Below, in pieces: positions 34,301-46,019 of a DNA stretch of 64,000 nucleotides. The first letter of the stretch is position 1. Each line of letters opens with the position of its first letter. Under the pieces are notes generated by a model. It was not told where the DNA came from, searched no databases, and was given only the letters and a program-made list of their open reading frames with translations. Source of the stretch: Bolinopsis microptera. Taxonomy: Eukaryota > Ctenophora > Tentaculata > Lobata > Bolinopsidae. The stretch covers positions 16,957,401 to 17,021,400 of the forward strand of contig NC_087082.1 of the NCBI RefSeq assembly GCF_026151205.1, written 5' to 3'. Both the position numbers and the translations under genes were made by a program.

Positions 34301-35816
34301 TATAAATCCTAGTAAGATAAATTGTGGATATAATCCTCATTTTCATAAAAAGCATTGTAAAACGGTAATTTATATCCAAACTATCCCAACCGTAGCATCT
34401 TCTACATAATTATACAATCATTTTAGCGATGAGTTCACTAAAAACAGTCGCCACTTCAATTACAATATTATTTCAGGTGTAATAAAGCACGACAGAGATT
34501 TCCGCTACAGTCCCAAATCCCAATCGCCCGGTTCGAATTCCCAATCCCCCAGCTCACGTCGACCTATGACTGCCATACACCCCGAACCACGTAAACGAGT
34601 ACCTACCCCCAAAATCGCTAAAAACGAAGTTGACCGCCAGCTTGAAGCGATCGAGAAGTCTTTAGAGTATGCAAAAGCGGAGTCACTATCCAAAGCCATC
34701 AGAGAGAGTCAGGGTCTGGGTAATGTGGTTGAGGTGGACGGTAATCCTGATAAAACTCCCGATTCAGATGAGGATGAACTCAAAGATAAAACCAGCACAC
34801 CCAGCCCAAATTCGTCCAACTCTAACTCTACAATAGACGATTTTGTAGGTCAGTTAGAGCAACACTGCAACAATTCTAGTAGCTCTCCCTCTGAGGACCC
34901 CTTGTTGTCACTTCACAAATCAGAGCAGCTCGCTTCCAGTGTAACCACTTCTGAGGACCCCTTGTTCCAAATCAAATCGGAGCTCCTAGCAACAGGAGCC
35001 AGTGCTGCAGAGCTCCTAGCGACAGGAGCCAGTGCTGCAGATCCCACTTCAAACACATTATCAGATAGTTCTGACAGTATCGAGGAGGCACTCTTGTTTG
35101 AGACTGCGGACGAGGTTTGCCTTCTCGACATCAGCAATCTGGAGATGACTTCAGTTTCTCAGATTCCCGAAAACGAGGATGACGCGAATACTTTTTATTC
35201 GTTTGAAGATTTTGAGGAAGAAGTCCAGCAGACACCCGACGAGGAACTGGAGTCTCCTATTTTTACTGACTCCAGACTTTTCAAACGAGCCTCGAGTCTT
35301 GATTTGAAGTCTAGAAAAACTGCCAGCCAGTTGCTTAACCTCAGCCTTCCTCTAAACTCTAATTCTGATCCTATGGCTAATTTTAACTTATCGGACATGT
35401 CGGATTTGCATTTATCAGATGTTTCACAAGCATCAGATCTAGATAGATCATTATCACACGTTTCCCAATCATCCGAACTGGACAGATCAAATGTCTTGGA
35501 CAGATCAGATCCCAATATTTCAAACACCTCAAACAAATCCGACTACACCAAATCTTCAACCATCGTGCTGCGAAGCGATAGAATCAGGACACTTCGTGCT
35601 AAATGTGAACAGAGACTGGGACCAAATCTTTTTAACAAGATATACTGTTACCTGGAGGACGCTAGGTTCGGGGAAGATATCGTGTCGGAAGAGATAATTG
35701 TTAGCACTCTGAGGAGTTGGGTTCCGGAGTTCACTTCCGACTGTTTTTCTGTTGATCAGCTCATTTATTTGGAGAAACAAGAAATGTTGGCCAGTAACAA
35801 ATTGGATATGTTGTAG
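31321..35816 (+). CDS. nek11: NEK11-like protein kinase
   Basis: Nine coding exons: 31321-31460, 31982-32066, 32436-32516, 32912-33098, 33220-33343, 33464-33610, 33765-33962, 34133-34311, 34477-35816. All have GT-AG introns and consistent phases, giving 826 codons. The kinase domain (residues ~21-270) is complete: GNGTFG loop, K51, E69, HRDLK with D148, DFG D166, SPE. The segments [30 protein letters not shown] and SKSDIWSLG match NEK11, a kinase of the G2/M checkpoint family. A charged coiled-coil follows, then a long Ser/Asp-rich acidic tail with a tandem 30-bp duplication (34979-35038). The protein is longer than human NEK11. An out-of-frame ATG at 31313 precedes the chosen start. An acceptor AG lies 12 bp upstream, so a further 5' exon is possible. 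Confidence 0.88.
31612..31676. repeat. Palindromic TACAGTACTGTA cluster in NEK11 intron 1
   Basis: Overlapping copies of TACAGTACTGTA and GTATACAGTACTGTA make a self-complementary AT-rich stretch. No function is assigned. Confidence 0.7.
32704..32789 (+). pseudogene. tRNA-like sequence (Arg-type) in NEK11 intron 3
   Basis: GGCCGCG at 32704 can pair, with two G-T wobbles, with CGTGGTC at 32782. The A-box region TGGCCTAATGGCTAAGG and the B-box GGTTCGAGTCC are clear, and the GCGCC/GGCGC anticodon stem is intact. However, extra bases follow the D-arm, the T-arm carries an 8-bp duplication (TTCAGTCC), and the anticodon loop TGTTTCC lacks T at position 33. It is a tRNA pseudogene or SINE head, not a working tRNA. 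Confidence 0.65.
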
Positions 35817-36766
35817 TTAAAAGTAGTGTTTAGGATGGAATTGTGTAAATAGCACTGTTAACTTTTCTTATCAATAACTTAAAAATCCGAATACAGCAGG
35901 TTGTGAGGTTGTGTAGGTAAATATTTTTAGATGACAGAACTTTAAACTTTGACAGAATTTTGAATGACAGATATTATAGCAGAGCATGTTTAAATAGTGG
36001 ATTTGTTTCTGTTGAGCAGAAAATTGTAAATTGTAAGATTAATTTCTGTGAAGAATAGGGTTTTGCAGTGTAAACAGTAACTTTGATTTATCAAAATAGA
36101 GGTATATTTTATAAATGTATAAACCAACTACATTTTAATTTTACGTTTATCACATCATTATATTATTATGTAACTGTGTATAGATAATCATCACAAATGT
36201 AAATAAGCGTTGAATTTTATAATTTTCTCGATCACGTAATATTGATGATAGAATTCGATTCCAATGGTTACCTATGGTTATGGTATTGCGGCGTCCCATT
36301 AAGTAAAATGATCCGAATCTTAACTAATCTTCCAGCAAAGCTCAACTATTCTTTGTTTTTAAACCGGAACTCGTGATTTGAGAATGAGCCGAGATGGAAG
36401 ACGTTTCATAATTGGATATTAAAGGTTATCTTTTCTGAGTATGGATTGTTATTGGTATTTCTTGTCCAGCTTTTGATTTACAACTGCAACTGTGACCTGA
36501 TCATCTGTTGTTTCTGTCTAGTTCCAGTCCTAAGATAATTTATTGGATACTGAACTTGAAAATAATGACGGTTTTGAAAAACTGCACTTTTGAGCAGACA
36601 GTAGACACACATATTCGTTGTGACAATTTAAAACTCAATAAGTAATAAATCTTAAACTTCAGAACTTCTGGTTAGTTACGGCCAAGTGTCAAAACAAGCA
36701 TGTGTCCTCTATTTGCTTCAACTTATCAGTTATCTCGCACAAAATGTAATTAAAATCACAACTCAA
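35817..36766. other. 3'UTR and intergenic region after NEK11
   Basis: AT-rich, no gene recognised. It probably contains the NEK11 3'UTR. No distinctive repeat is present until the 24-bp array at 36767. Confidence 0.45.
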
Positions 36767-36890
36767 TTAATCATCCAACTAATCACTTAATTGATCATCA
36801 AACTAATCACTTGATTGATCGCCCAACTAATCACTTAATTAATCACCCAACTAATCACTTAATTAATCATCCAACTAATCACTTAATTGA
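36767..36890. repeat. 24-bp tandem repeat, five copies
   Basis: The unit ATCATCCAACTAATCACTTA plus ATTG is repeated about five times with single-base differences, directly upstream of the HAUS7-like start. Confidence 0.85.
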
Positions 36891-36934
36891 TCACTAGACA
36901 GTAATGATAATAATTAACTATTAACTAGACAGTA

Positions 36935-39900
36935 ATGACGGATACAGTGGACTACAGTTACTACCGGGACACGCTAGAGGGGTTGGGGTGTCCTTACATC
37001 AGTGCTCTAGACAACGAGTCTCTCAAAGAACTTCTTTTCAGGTTACTTGTTATTATGTTATGTAATATTATATTACTAATATAACGTTATATTATAGATT
37101 ACTTTTATAGAGTAATATATTATTCAACTAATTCGAGGTTTTCATCTAGAATTTCAACTAATTCTTCATTATGGAGTACACCTGGTTAAACGCTTCCATC
37201 CCATTACATAATGCTCAATAATTGTTATAGATTTGCAGTTTTGTACTTAGTGTAAAACTAATTACTATGATATATCGCTAAATTATCTGCAATATTACCT
37301 CATCAAACGGAGGTTTGACTGTACAGTAAAACAGGGGTGATTTTCTTCATGAGGGGGCCAAAATCTTACTAGACATTAGAGTTAGCACGCGCTTTGGCCG
37401 CAGCATGATTTTCAAAAACAGCAAAACGTTCAGTGTCAACCATAGTGTAGTGCCTGTAAAAACTTTTAAGTTTATCGAACGATGGCCTAAGAAAATAAAT
37501 ATTTCGGGGGAAAATGACATCTTGAAAATTTAGTATTTTTCAAGAATAAAATACGGCTTGTATCGCACGTACTTATCCGACTGCTTGTATCGTGTACGTA
37601 TTTGTCCCCCGGTACGATACGTATTTCTCCTCTTATATCATGATAGCATGATTAGGGTAGCATGAAACGTAGAGAAAAGTGTTTTCTAGGGACAAAAGTC
37701 AAGGGGGGGGGGGGGGGGGGGGGGGGGTCAGGCCATGATTACGTAATATTTCTGTCAGGAGCTGAGGGGGGTTGGGTCTTGATTACGGTTGATTACGGAG
37801 GGGTGGAGGGGATAGAAATTGCTAAAATATTGATTACGTAACATGTGAACGACCCCTTACGCTGACGACTGTAATCTCCCCACAGAGCAGGAGAAGCCAG
37901 ACTGAGGTTCTTTACGTGGCTGATCAGTAAACTGTCTCCCCACATCGACACGGAGCTGAACAGTCCTGTCCTCTCCGCCCATGTCAAGGACTCAAAGATT
38001 CAGAGGTATGCTATGTTGTATTATTTAGTGGTACTCAATTGTGTTCATATGTGTTTAATTTTATCATGTTAATACATGTTTTACTTTTTGATAGCTCGAA
38101 ATGAGCTTATCGTTAAAATTATTGAACCGTCTTTATTGGATATGGGGTATTCATAAGCAAAGATATGACAAAAAACTGTTTTTCGGTTAAAATAGGGAAA
38201 ATAACTATTTACTATAATATTTAAAGTAACAAAATTTACCGAAAGTCCAAATGAGTTAAAATTGAACATTCGTCATAAAGTTATAACTATGGGAACTTAA
38301 AATTAAAATCTCATATCTAATCGCTATTATTAGGGTTAAAAAACTATTTAATATTTTTCAAGAAAAAGTAGAAATTAAACCGTAATGTATCATGTATTAA
38401 TTAAGTAGCGTATCCAGTCATATTTCTTCCAGTAAAACCAAGAAGTCCATTTCTCTGCTCCAGAACAATTTACCTCACTCCTCGTCAGTGTTGCAGTGGT
38501 GTTTTGACAGATGGGCTATCAGAGCATCATCTAGGAGATGTCCACGGAATTCTGCGAGTTGTTCCCAACGGTCTCGTAGGTCCTCCAGCAGCTCCGTTGT
38601 TACTTCCTAAATGTTATCTCGTTAGATTTGGCGCATTACGGCATTATTTTGGTCTTGAAATGAATCTACAAATGGTTCAGCTGTATTACATCCTTTAGGG
38701 ATCTGTAACCGATTCAATCTAAATGCCAATACAATATCTACATGTTAGAAACGTTAAACATTGCTAATTATCACCTACTTGCAGACCTAAACTTACCATT
38801 CCCGTCTAGCATGATATTCTCACCTTGTTGTAATAGTCGGACAATTGAAGGAGTCCCCATCGGTTGTTGCATGTCTCCACAGCCTCTGCAGTAGGTTGTG
38901 AAGTAGGGGGCGGTGCTGTGGTCGTCCTGGTAACTTCGTGAGTGTGGGCAGAGCATGTCAAGTTGAACTTAACAACGTTGCCGTGCCTCTCTGTTTCGTC
39001 ACCCAGTAGCGTGGTCCATGACAGAAAGTTATCTTCAGCTAGAGATTCCTCGTAGCTGGAGCAGATACCAGAGCTGTACATACCAGCTACTTCCTCGTCA
39101 GATAATCTGCGTTTGAAAATGTTCAACTTTGCTAGTTCCCCTGCGAACGATTTTCCTGAGTAGAAATCTGTATCAAACGGGGATCTATGATGATGCTGTC
39201 CAATTACAATAGCTCTTTTATTTATGTCAAACTTTCTTCCTGACGATGTTGTTCTTGTTCCAACCTTCTGTCCGTTATAGTAGAGTGATTTAGTCCTGCT
39301 ACTAAAGGTCCAGGTCAGGCACACGTGGTACCATTGGGAGTGGACTGGAGTCACATTGTGAGGAGCCATTGTTAATAGATAGGCCCAGACCAAGTTATCA
39401 GAAAGGGTTATCTCGTCACGGTTTATGGTTCTATAGTGAAGTATACATCCTGTGCGACTCTCTGGACTAAGTTGTTTAACCCACGAGCAGAGAGATAAGC
39501 TTTCCTCCAATGGTGCCATGTTGGGACTTAGCATGATGTAACTCGTCAGATCATCTCCAAATCTTAGAGCTATGTTGGGGTCGTGGCAGAACACTGTTGT
39601 TATCATGACTATCAATGGCAGCAGCCTCAGGGTGACCATTTTATTTCCAGCCTAGAAAACGATTTACGGATCACTATAGAACGAAAGAGATTTGAACTAA
39701 GGTATATGATAAATCAATCAACTTTACTCACTAAAGTTTGTACGACGAATGTGTGATAACTGTTTATCCACGATTATCAAATCCAATTAATCATTAGGTT
39801 AAGAAATGACACGTCGAGAAATTTAAATCCTTCTGTTAACCATAATGAATTTAAAATTCGATGTTTTAAACTTTGCCTCAAATGTACAGCATTATAGAAG

Positions 39901-41499
39901 AGAAGATTTTGTGTGGGAAGTATGAGACAGATGAAGGATGGAGTATGTTCAGAAATAACACAATATCATTTAAAGGAACGGCTAACAGTTGTAAAATAAG
40001 AAGCAATGTGTTCTTACAGCCTCCTTATACAATCTGATACATTTTAATGATCCTGCACTAGCACCACCCTTCTCAAATTCCACAATTTAACATCACTCAT
40101 CCAATTTAAACATTAATGAATCGCCACTAAGACTCAACCCCCAAAATGAACCCCTCCCCCACAGGTTACTAAAAGTGTGCTCTGGTCTGGGACTCTGCGG
40201 ACGAAACGACTACGAGATAATCCAGGGTAACTGCTCGGTAAAGCGCCAGAGCAGGTTCTACACACGGGCTCTGGAGATGTTGAGTGTGTCAGGTGGTACA
40301 CCACGTGACCCCAACCTCTCCCACGATAAGAACAGTGTTAACTTGTGTAATAACACCTCCCGGGATTGTTTCTCTTTGGTGGATGGTCTGGTCAACTCTA
40401 GCAACTTCAAGGACCTGTTTAGGACGGATCTTGATGTTTTTCCTGCTAGTTTGATGTGTTTTAATAAAACGGGAAAGAAAACTCAGCCTTCTGAGGAGAA
40501 ACTCCTGGTAGGGAACTTTTAGTATTATACTCATTACTCTTATGTTTCTATCCCGAAAACGGCCTACGCTTATTCTGTTTCAGTTGTATTAGTAGCACTG
40601 ATAATATGCTCCAAACTGCAGATCAGTTCAATCTCAAACAAATCGGAATCTTTCGAGGTTTAATTTAGTCCGGCTAAAGATGCTGTGGCATTAAAATCCA
40701 GCATTTGGCCGGTCTGGTGCTGGATTAGCCGTATTATTATAGTAGCTTTATTTAAATCAATAACATATACTGTAAAATGTAAGATTATCATTTTAATAAA
40801 CTGCTTTTAAGCCTATATCAGCCACAACCCATTCTCCACCAGGACCGCTCAGGAAAGCTGGCAGAAGAACTGGAAACAATCCAAGAAAAGCTATCAGCAA
40901 TCCAAAACGAACACCCATCATACGAGGAACTGGACAGCGAGAGATTAGTAGGACACAAGAAAACCTTAACTAATACTTTGGGAACGTTAAGTCAGATAAT
41001 TGGGACGTTTAGCGGCTGTTACAATGAGGAGTTTAAACACTGGGCTCATAGGCCTGCTGTTGATATTAACGACATCGGTGAGTATCTTTTATGCCAATAT
41101 TTCTAGTAGATAATATATCAAATTGAGTGGCACCAATGGTGCACTTAATTGAATATACAAAGATAATTACGATTATTCGGACTATAATTTCAGTCTACAG
41201 TATTCTTAGTTGTCATATAGATCTTCACCATACAATAAGAATCTACGATACAGGACAAGATTACCAAAAGTAAATGTTAAATAATTTCAGGTCCCCTATG
41301 TAAACAACTGGACGAACAGCTAAGCAAAGTATTAAAGTTCCTGGAGAACGTCAAAGAGTTCAACTCGAGTGTGGACTATATCGAGAGTGTAGATTTAAAC
41401 CAAAAGTTAATACCTGTTTTACCACAAACTGATATTCACGAGTTGTCTGAACGGTTACGGACCTTGAGAGAGCAGGTCGAATTCACTGGGGTGGCGTGA
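36935..41499 (+). CDS. haus7: HAUS7-like augmin subunit
   Basis: Five exons: 36935-37041, 37886-38005, 40165-40507, 40843-41077, 41291-41499. All phases agree, giving 337 codons (human HAUS7 has 368). The pattern LxxLGCPY...LKELLF, then RLRFFTWLISKLSP and KIQRLLKVCSGLGLCG...EIIQG, follows human HAUS7 closely. Exon 4 contains a coiled coil (KLAEELETIQEKLSAIQ). Augmin is an eight-subunit complex that recruits gamma-tubulin to spindle microtubules for branching nucleation. HAUS7 is poorly conserved, so this call rests on the ordered motif match. A 2.2-kb intron 2 contains an antisense gene (38475-39639). An acceptor AG lies 6 bp before the ATG. Confidence 0.78.
37703..37727 (+). repeat. Poly(G) run, 25 bases
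   Basis: An uninterrupted G25 in HAUS7 intron 1, next to MITE sequence that is itself G-rich. It can form a G-quadruplex. Length from sequencing may be unreliable. Confidence 0.85.
37730..37858. mobile_element. Harbinger-like MITE remnant
   Basis: It shares ATGATTACGTAATAT, GAGCTGAGGGGGGT, GATTACGGAGGGG and the end GTGAACGACCCC-TTA with the MITE at 61508-61668. The left end is obscured by the poly(G) run. It is a relative of the element split by the foldback near 55,370-61,670. Confidence 0.65.
38475..39639 (-). CDS. Secreted pentraxin/LamG-type protein, nested in HAUS7 intron 2
   Basis: Two exons on the minus strand: 39639-38824 and 38606-38475 (intron 38607-38823, GT-AG, phase 0), 315 codons. 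Residues 1-18 form a signal peptide (LRLLPLIVMITTVFC). A pentraxin-like concanavalin fold (~20-225) includes LSLCSWVKQL, the WYHVCLTW strand and YYNGQKVGTR, features of the pentraxin family. A Thr/Pro-rich linker (HEVTRTTTAPPPTSQPT) follows, then a helical C-terminus completed by exon 2 (LLEDLRDRWEQLAEFRGHLL). Pentraxins bind ligands through a calcium site in this fold; I did not verify the calcium ligands. An acceptor AG lies 12 bp upstream of the ATG. Confidence 0.78.
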
Positions 41500-42140
41500 A
41501 CTTTACTGGCACCTGTCTCATTACACATTCCAAGTCTATGATACATTTTCTGTTCTGTTCGAGATGTAGGGTATTGAAGTTGCAAAGATGTAATCTTATG
41601 TTACGTTATCTAACGGTCCATCCTTTATTTTATCTGATTATTTGACCCACTTAGTTTTAGAATGCGGAAAATAAAATGGTATATTAATATAACTCTCGAT
41701 ATACATTGATGTCTCAGGATGGCCTTTTCTGTGTTATTTGGTGGTTATTTCTAAATAGATTATAGAGTAGCCCAATTATTTATATTTGAAATCATGGTTT
41801 TAATATGCTATGATTATGACAAGTTTTATTACATTTTACCCGATTGTAATTTTCATTGTTATTTTACAGTTTTTTGCCTGTTAGAAGAAAAACGGGTTTT
41901 TATTTGTTCAGTGTTGGTTCACAGTTGGTTTACAAATGGTAAAAATTTGATTGGAATGTATTAGAAATAAGAAATGGAAGATGCTGACGATGCACGATTA
42001 TCCAGTGCCTATAAATAGATATTATTATTAGTAGATACTCCAGCTCCATTCAGCATTGATTATGATTTATGATGTCCGTCATTATCCCTGCAACGAATAC
42101 AAAATAAAATGACAGAATGTGTCCGTGTGAGATGTTACCT
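41500..42140. other. HAUS7 3'UTR and intergenic region
   Basis: An AATAAA at about 41669 may be the HAUS7 polyadenylation signal. No further gene or repeat is recognised. Confidence 0.5.
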
Positions 42141-42148
42141 GGGGACCC

Positions 42149-42257
42149 TTGTCATACGTTGTATGACCCGCCGCGCACGAGTGCGCGGCTCCCCCTGTAT
42201 CGTCGAAACTGTACAGGGGTAGAGTGAAGCGACCGTGGGGGTCACCACGTGATACAA
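42149..42257. mobile_element. 109-bp hairpin MITE with 8-bp target duplication (copy 1)
   Basis: The ends TTGTCATACGTTGT and CACGTGATACAA are imperfect inverted repeats. The core hairpin GCCGCGCAC-GA-GTGCGCGGC has a perfect 9-bp stem. It is flanked on both sides by GGGGACCC (42141-42148 and 42258-42265), an exact 8-bp target duplication, which points to the hAT type. Confidence 0.88.
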
Positions 42258-42306
42258 GGGGACCCCAGGCAATTATGTTCGGCGGAATGACATGCTGAGC
42301 GCCGCC

Positions 42307-42401
42307 TTGTATCACGTCGTGACCACCATTGTCGTTTCACTGGGTATCGTGGCGAAACCCAGCCGCGCACTCGTGCGCGGCAGGTCTACAACGTGTGACA
42401 A
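42307..42401. mobile_element. Hairpin MITE, inverted copy 2
   Basis: Same family in opposite orientation: it starts TTGTATCACGTCGTGACC, carries the hairpin GCCGCGCAC-TC-GTGCGCGGC and ends GTGTGACAA. The flanks (GCGCCGCC and GCGGCCGC) do not match exactly, so the target duplication is decayed or lost. Confidence 0.8.
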
Positions 42402-42524
42402 GCGGCCGCACAGTAATATATTTAAGTGAAATGCATTCCGGCCTAGTTGCTAGTATTGAATCACGGTACAAAAGAGGGTCTTGCATAGCAAACAACTTGG
42501 TTTCTCTAATACATGTACAGTTGT

Positions 42525-42850
42525 AGGATTATAACCTATCAAGACGCGCGCCGAGTACAGTTGAACTTGGCGAATGTTACTCGTCTACATTTCTTCGAAG
42601 TAGCCCGCGGCAGCCCACACCGCTTTCTTCTCAAAATCATGAGGCTACGAAGTAGCGCGCGCCGGGCCAAACTAGTCGTGCGTCGACCATTGAACTCGTT
42701 TATTTTTTATGATTGACGCACGACGGTCATGAACAATTATTTCATAAAAATTCACTCGTTAATCTTTGATCTCTCAGTTGTCCATTGTTAATTGCGTAAC
42801 CCGGCGCGCGCTACTTCGAAGAAATTTAGACGAGTAACAACAATCATGAA
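42525..42850. repeat. Repeat X copies
   Basis: It contains the marker TTCTTCGAAGTAGC (about 42590) in a plus copy and its complement GCGCGCTACTTCGAAGAA (about 42806). The ACCTATCAAGACGCGCGCCG block lies at 42536. The same blocks are found near 10080-10400, 11290 and 58290-59160. Confidence 0.75.
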
Positions 42851-43079
42851 TCAAATTTTACAGCTGATACTCATGAATATTTGTTTTGGCACGCACGCGT
42901 CGATACAGCAGTAGATTAAAAAATAAATTACAACTCTGTTGTATTTGGTTGTATTTTGAATATACTACAGCATACACAATACGGTGTTTGATACATAACA
43001 CGTTGTACGTCCCTCTTCTTTCCCGTACAGTTTTTCTACAAAAAAGCCTTGTAGGATTTTCCTCCTACTACCAATCATG

Positions 43080-43198
43080 TTGTCATACGTTGTATGACCC
43101 GCCGCGCACGAGTGCGCGGCTCCCCTGTATCGTATAAACTCTACAGGCGTTCCACTATTATATAGTGAAACGACGATGGGGGTCACGACGTGATACAA
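43080..43198. mobile_element. 119-bp hairpin MITE with 8-bp target duplication (copy 3)
   Basis: It has the TTGTCATACGTTGTATGACC left end, the same perfect hairpin and the CACGACGTGATACAA right end. It is flanked by CAATCATG at 43072-43079 and 43199-43206, an exact 8-bp duplication different from that of copy 1. Two different exact duplications prove independent transposition. Confidence 0.9.
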
Positions 43199-43206
43199 CA
43201 ATCATG

Positions 43207-43804
43207 CTGGTCTTTGAAATTAAATGACTTTTTACTGTGTTCTCCCCACTTATCTCCTTGTCACTTCATTCCCCTTCAGCTTCTCATTCATCTGCCTCAT
43301 CTTCTGGATCTCATTAATTTTAGTTTCGTTGAGTTTCAAACAATATATACAATAAATTAAATCAAGTGATGCAATTGGCAAAGCACAATGATAAATCACG
43401 AGCAATTATAAATCTCAGCTATCCCTCACAGCTTTATTCCTGATCCTCAGGGATCACATTACATTGAAGAAGACACTGGCAACTGGATATAGGGATGGTA
43501 CATGCCTTTTTTCCCTTCCCACGTACACCTCTTACTGCTACCGGCACACTCCTTATTATATTCTGGCTGTAATCCTCCTGTAATCCTCCTTCTATTTGTC
43601 TTGACGGCTTTCAATGCAGCGAGTAAAAAACTTATTGTTTCATTGAAAACTTATTGTTTCATTGAATTAGCACATCACAATACATAGGTAACAAAAATAT
43701 GGTTGAAGAAATTGTGAAATTCTTGAAAATTGAATACCCTTGAAAATTAAACGGTCCATTTTCTGGAAGTATTAAGAGTAATTTTCTTTAATTGTTTTAA
43801 TACA
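43207..43804. other. Intergenic, no gene recognised
   Basis: No domain-bearing frame is present. CATTGAAAACTTATTGTTT is duplicated near 43640-43665. Confidence 0.45.
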
Positions 43805-43905
43805 GGCTGAGTGGCTCAGTTGGTAAATCTGCCTGCTCGTTGAAATTGATTGAACCATTTCACAAGGTACCAGGTTCAATTTTCCGCTGAGCCACCTGTT
43901 GTGGG
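43805..43905 (+). mobile_element. tRNA-derived SINE-like sequence
   Basis: TGGCTCAGTTGG matches the tRNA A-box consensus. A degenerate B-box, GGTTCAATTTT, follows about 55 bp downstream. GTGGCTCAG near the start is complementary to CTGAGCCAC near the end. It is too irregular for a working tRNA, so a SINE head or pseudogene is more likely. Confidence 0.5.
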
Positions 43906-44298
43906 GTGTACGTTGTTCACGCTCAGCTGAGGAGCTGAAAGATTTATGTATCCGAATCTATTCTACAAGCCTCATATACTAAGGGTTTGAAGATTTTCTT
44001 GCAAATAATAACTTAGTAACTGAACAATTTTTAAAACAAAAAAACAATTTTTTAACGGCCCCAACGTTAATGTGGCTCTTGCTATGTGTTGGTTCAGCCG
44101 AATTAATTATTATATAATCAAGTTTATTTTTCTCGTTAGTTGTCATCCGGCCAAACATTAAGCAACTTATATTGCAGTACCATTTATCATTTAGTAATCA
44201 AAATATGTCATCGTAATTTTGCATGGCTGAAATGTAACGCTTGATTTATATATATAATGATTAATTGAATTTTCAAATAAAAAAAAAAAATTAACCAG
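43906..44298. other. Upstream region of APEX2
   Basis: AT-rich with no gene. It ends in an A-rich stretch and the acceptor ATTAACCAG, three bases before the APEX2 start codon. Confidence 0.45.
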
Positions 44299-44301
44299 TC
44301 T

Positions 44302-46019
44302 ATGAAGATAATCACCTGGAATGTAAATGGTCTGCGCACTCTTGACAACTTTCGACAACACATTAGCCTCCTTGATCCTGATATCCTCTGCTTACAAGAA
44401 ACCAAAATCTCAAGAGCCCAGTTAGGTACATTTTATTTATTTGTGCAAGTATAGTAGATTGTATCATTAATCGTACAAGTGCTTACTATTGTTATATTAA
44501 TTGACAACCGAAAACTTCAATCGGCTGGATGTACACTTACCACCAAGAATACAATGAGATCATAATGTCTCCAATAGGTATTAGATTAAATTTTGTTATG
44601 AAATTAATAAATGTAAATTTGATTATAAACATTTGCAGATAACGAGCTTGCAAAATGTTGTGATTTCTACTCGTTTTTCAACTACCCATTAAAGAAACAA
44701 GGTCAGGCTGGAGTTGCTACTTATGTCAAGAAGGCATACTGTCCTCACTTTGTCGATCTTCTTGCTGATAATTTAGACTCTGATCAAGAAGGTTTTTACA
44801 TTTTCTTATGACCTTGTTCTCATCCACATTCATTTGAATTTAATTTGCATATTTAAAAGCTGAAGTCCTATCTATTTAACATAGCAGTGCCAACTTACTC
44901 TGTACATATGAATGACATAAATATGTATTGACGTTTCTCATCCAAGCGATTTCCATCAGGTTGTTTACTTATTCCATCTTAGGCCGAGTGATAGCAAGCT
45001 ACCACAAGAAAAGTGATGGAAAAATACTGGTTATTGTAAATGTCTATGTACCTTGTGCATATCCTGGTGATGGTGAAAAGTACGAAAAGAAAATAAAATT
45101 TCTTGAAAATCTGAAAGCTCATGTTTCCAAACTAATTGAGGAAAACAATGATGTTGTGTTAGCAGGAGATCTTAATGTGAAAACTCGGATTATTGACAGT
45201 GCTGAAGCATTCGAAAATAGGCATAATTCTAAGTTTATTGCAGAATGGCATAGTTCACCTGATAAAATTATTTTCAATTCTTTTCTTGATGATCACTTGG
45301 TTGACTGTCTTCGGTATCTATATCCTAACAAACCAGAATGCTACACATGCTGGAATGCTGGATTAAATGGAAGGATCAACAACTATGGAACCAGAATTGA
45401 CTACATTCTTCTATCAAAATCAAGTAAAACTTTGATAAAATCATGCTCAATTATGTCAGACATAACTGGCTCTGACCATTGCCCATTTTCAACAGAGATT
45501 GATTTCAGTGTTTTGCCCAGTCCAACTGTTCCACCAGAATGCACAATATTTTACCCTGAGCTGCGAGGAAAGCAAACAAGTCTCTCATCTATGTTTTCTA
45601 AAAGGAAGGCCGAAATGATGATTGAAAAGAATAGTACACAATTAGTCAGTCATCCTGGAAAAAAACAAAAAACCAACAGTGGTCTAGGAGCAACTCAAAA
45701 ACAATGTACTCAGACTAAATTGATGTTCTCTGCTAAATGCAGCAAAGTACAGAAACCCCAAGCACTTCCTAATCACAAAAGAAAGGCAAGCTCTCCTCCA
45801 AATACAGCAACTCCCAGCAGTGCTGTTTCTGTAAAGTCACTTTTGAGAGGCTTACCTACACCACCAGTATGTTCAGGTCATCAACTTAAATCGTCTTTAA
45901 AGACTGTTACAAAAGAAGGTCCTAATTTTGGAAAAAGATTCTACTGTTGTTCGTTGCCCATAGGCCCTTCATCATCTAAATCATCCAGGTGCAATTTCTT
46001 TCAGTGGCTGGATAAGTAA
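44302..46019 (+). CDS. apex2: AP endonuclease 2 (APEX2)
   Basis: Three exons: 44302-44425, 44639-44791, 44983-46019; phases agree, giving 437 codons. The exonuclease III-type nuclease domain shows WNVNGLRT, LQETKIS with E33, AGDLN and GSDHCP, all catalytic positions intact. The QTSLSSMF segment after the catalytic domain fits a PCNA-interacting box. The C-terminus is a GRF zinc finger (C-x2-H, GPNFGKRFYCC, C-x-FFQW). APE2 processes 3' ends during base-excision repair and feeds ATR-Chk1 signalling; the GRF finger binds single-stranded DNA. The order nuclease, PIP box, GRF is that of the family. The CCDC138-like gene starts 650 bp downstream on the same strand. Confidence 0.93.

Noticed and set aside
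42082..43201. Small minus-strand frames sharing AHSCAAGHTTYD
   Set aside because: The shared peptide is the translation of the MITE hairpin, not a conserved protein.
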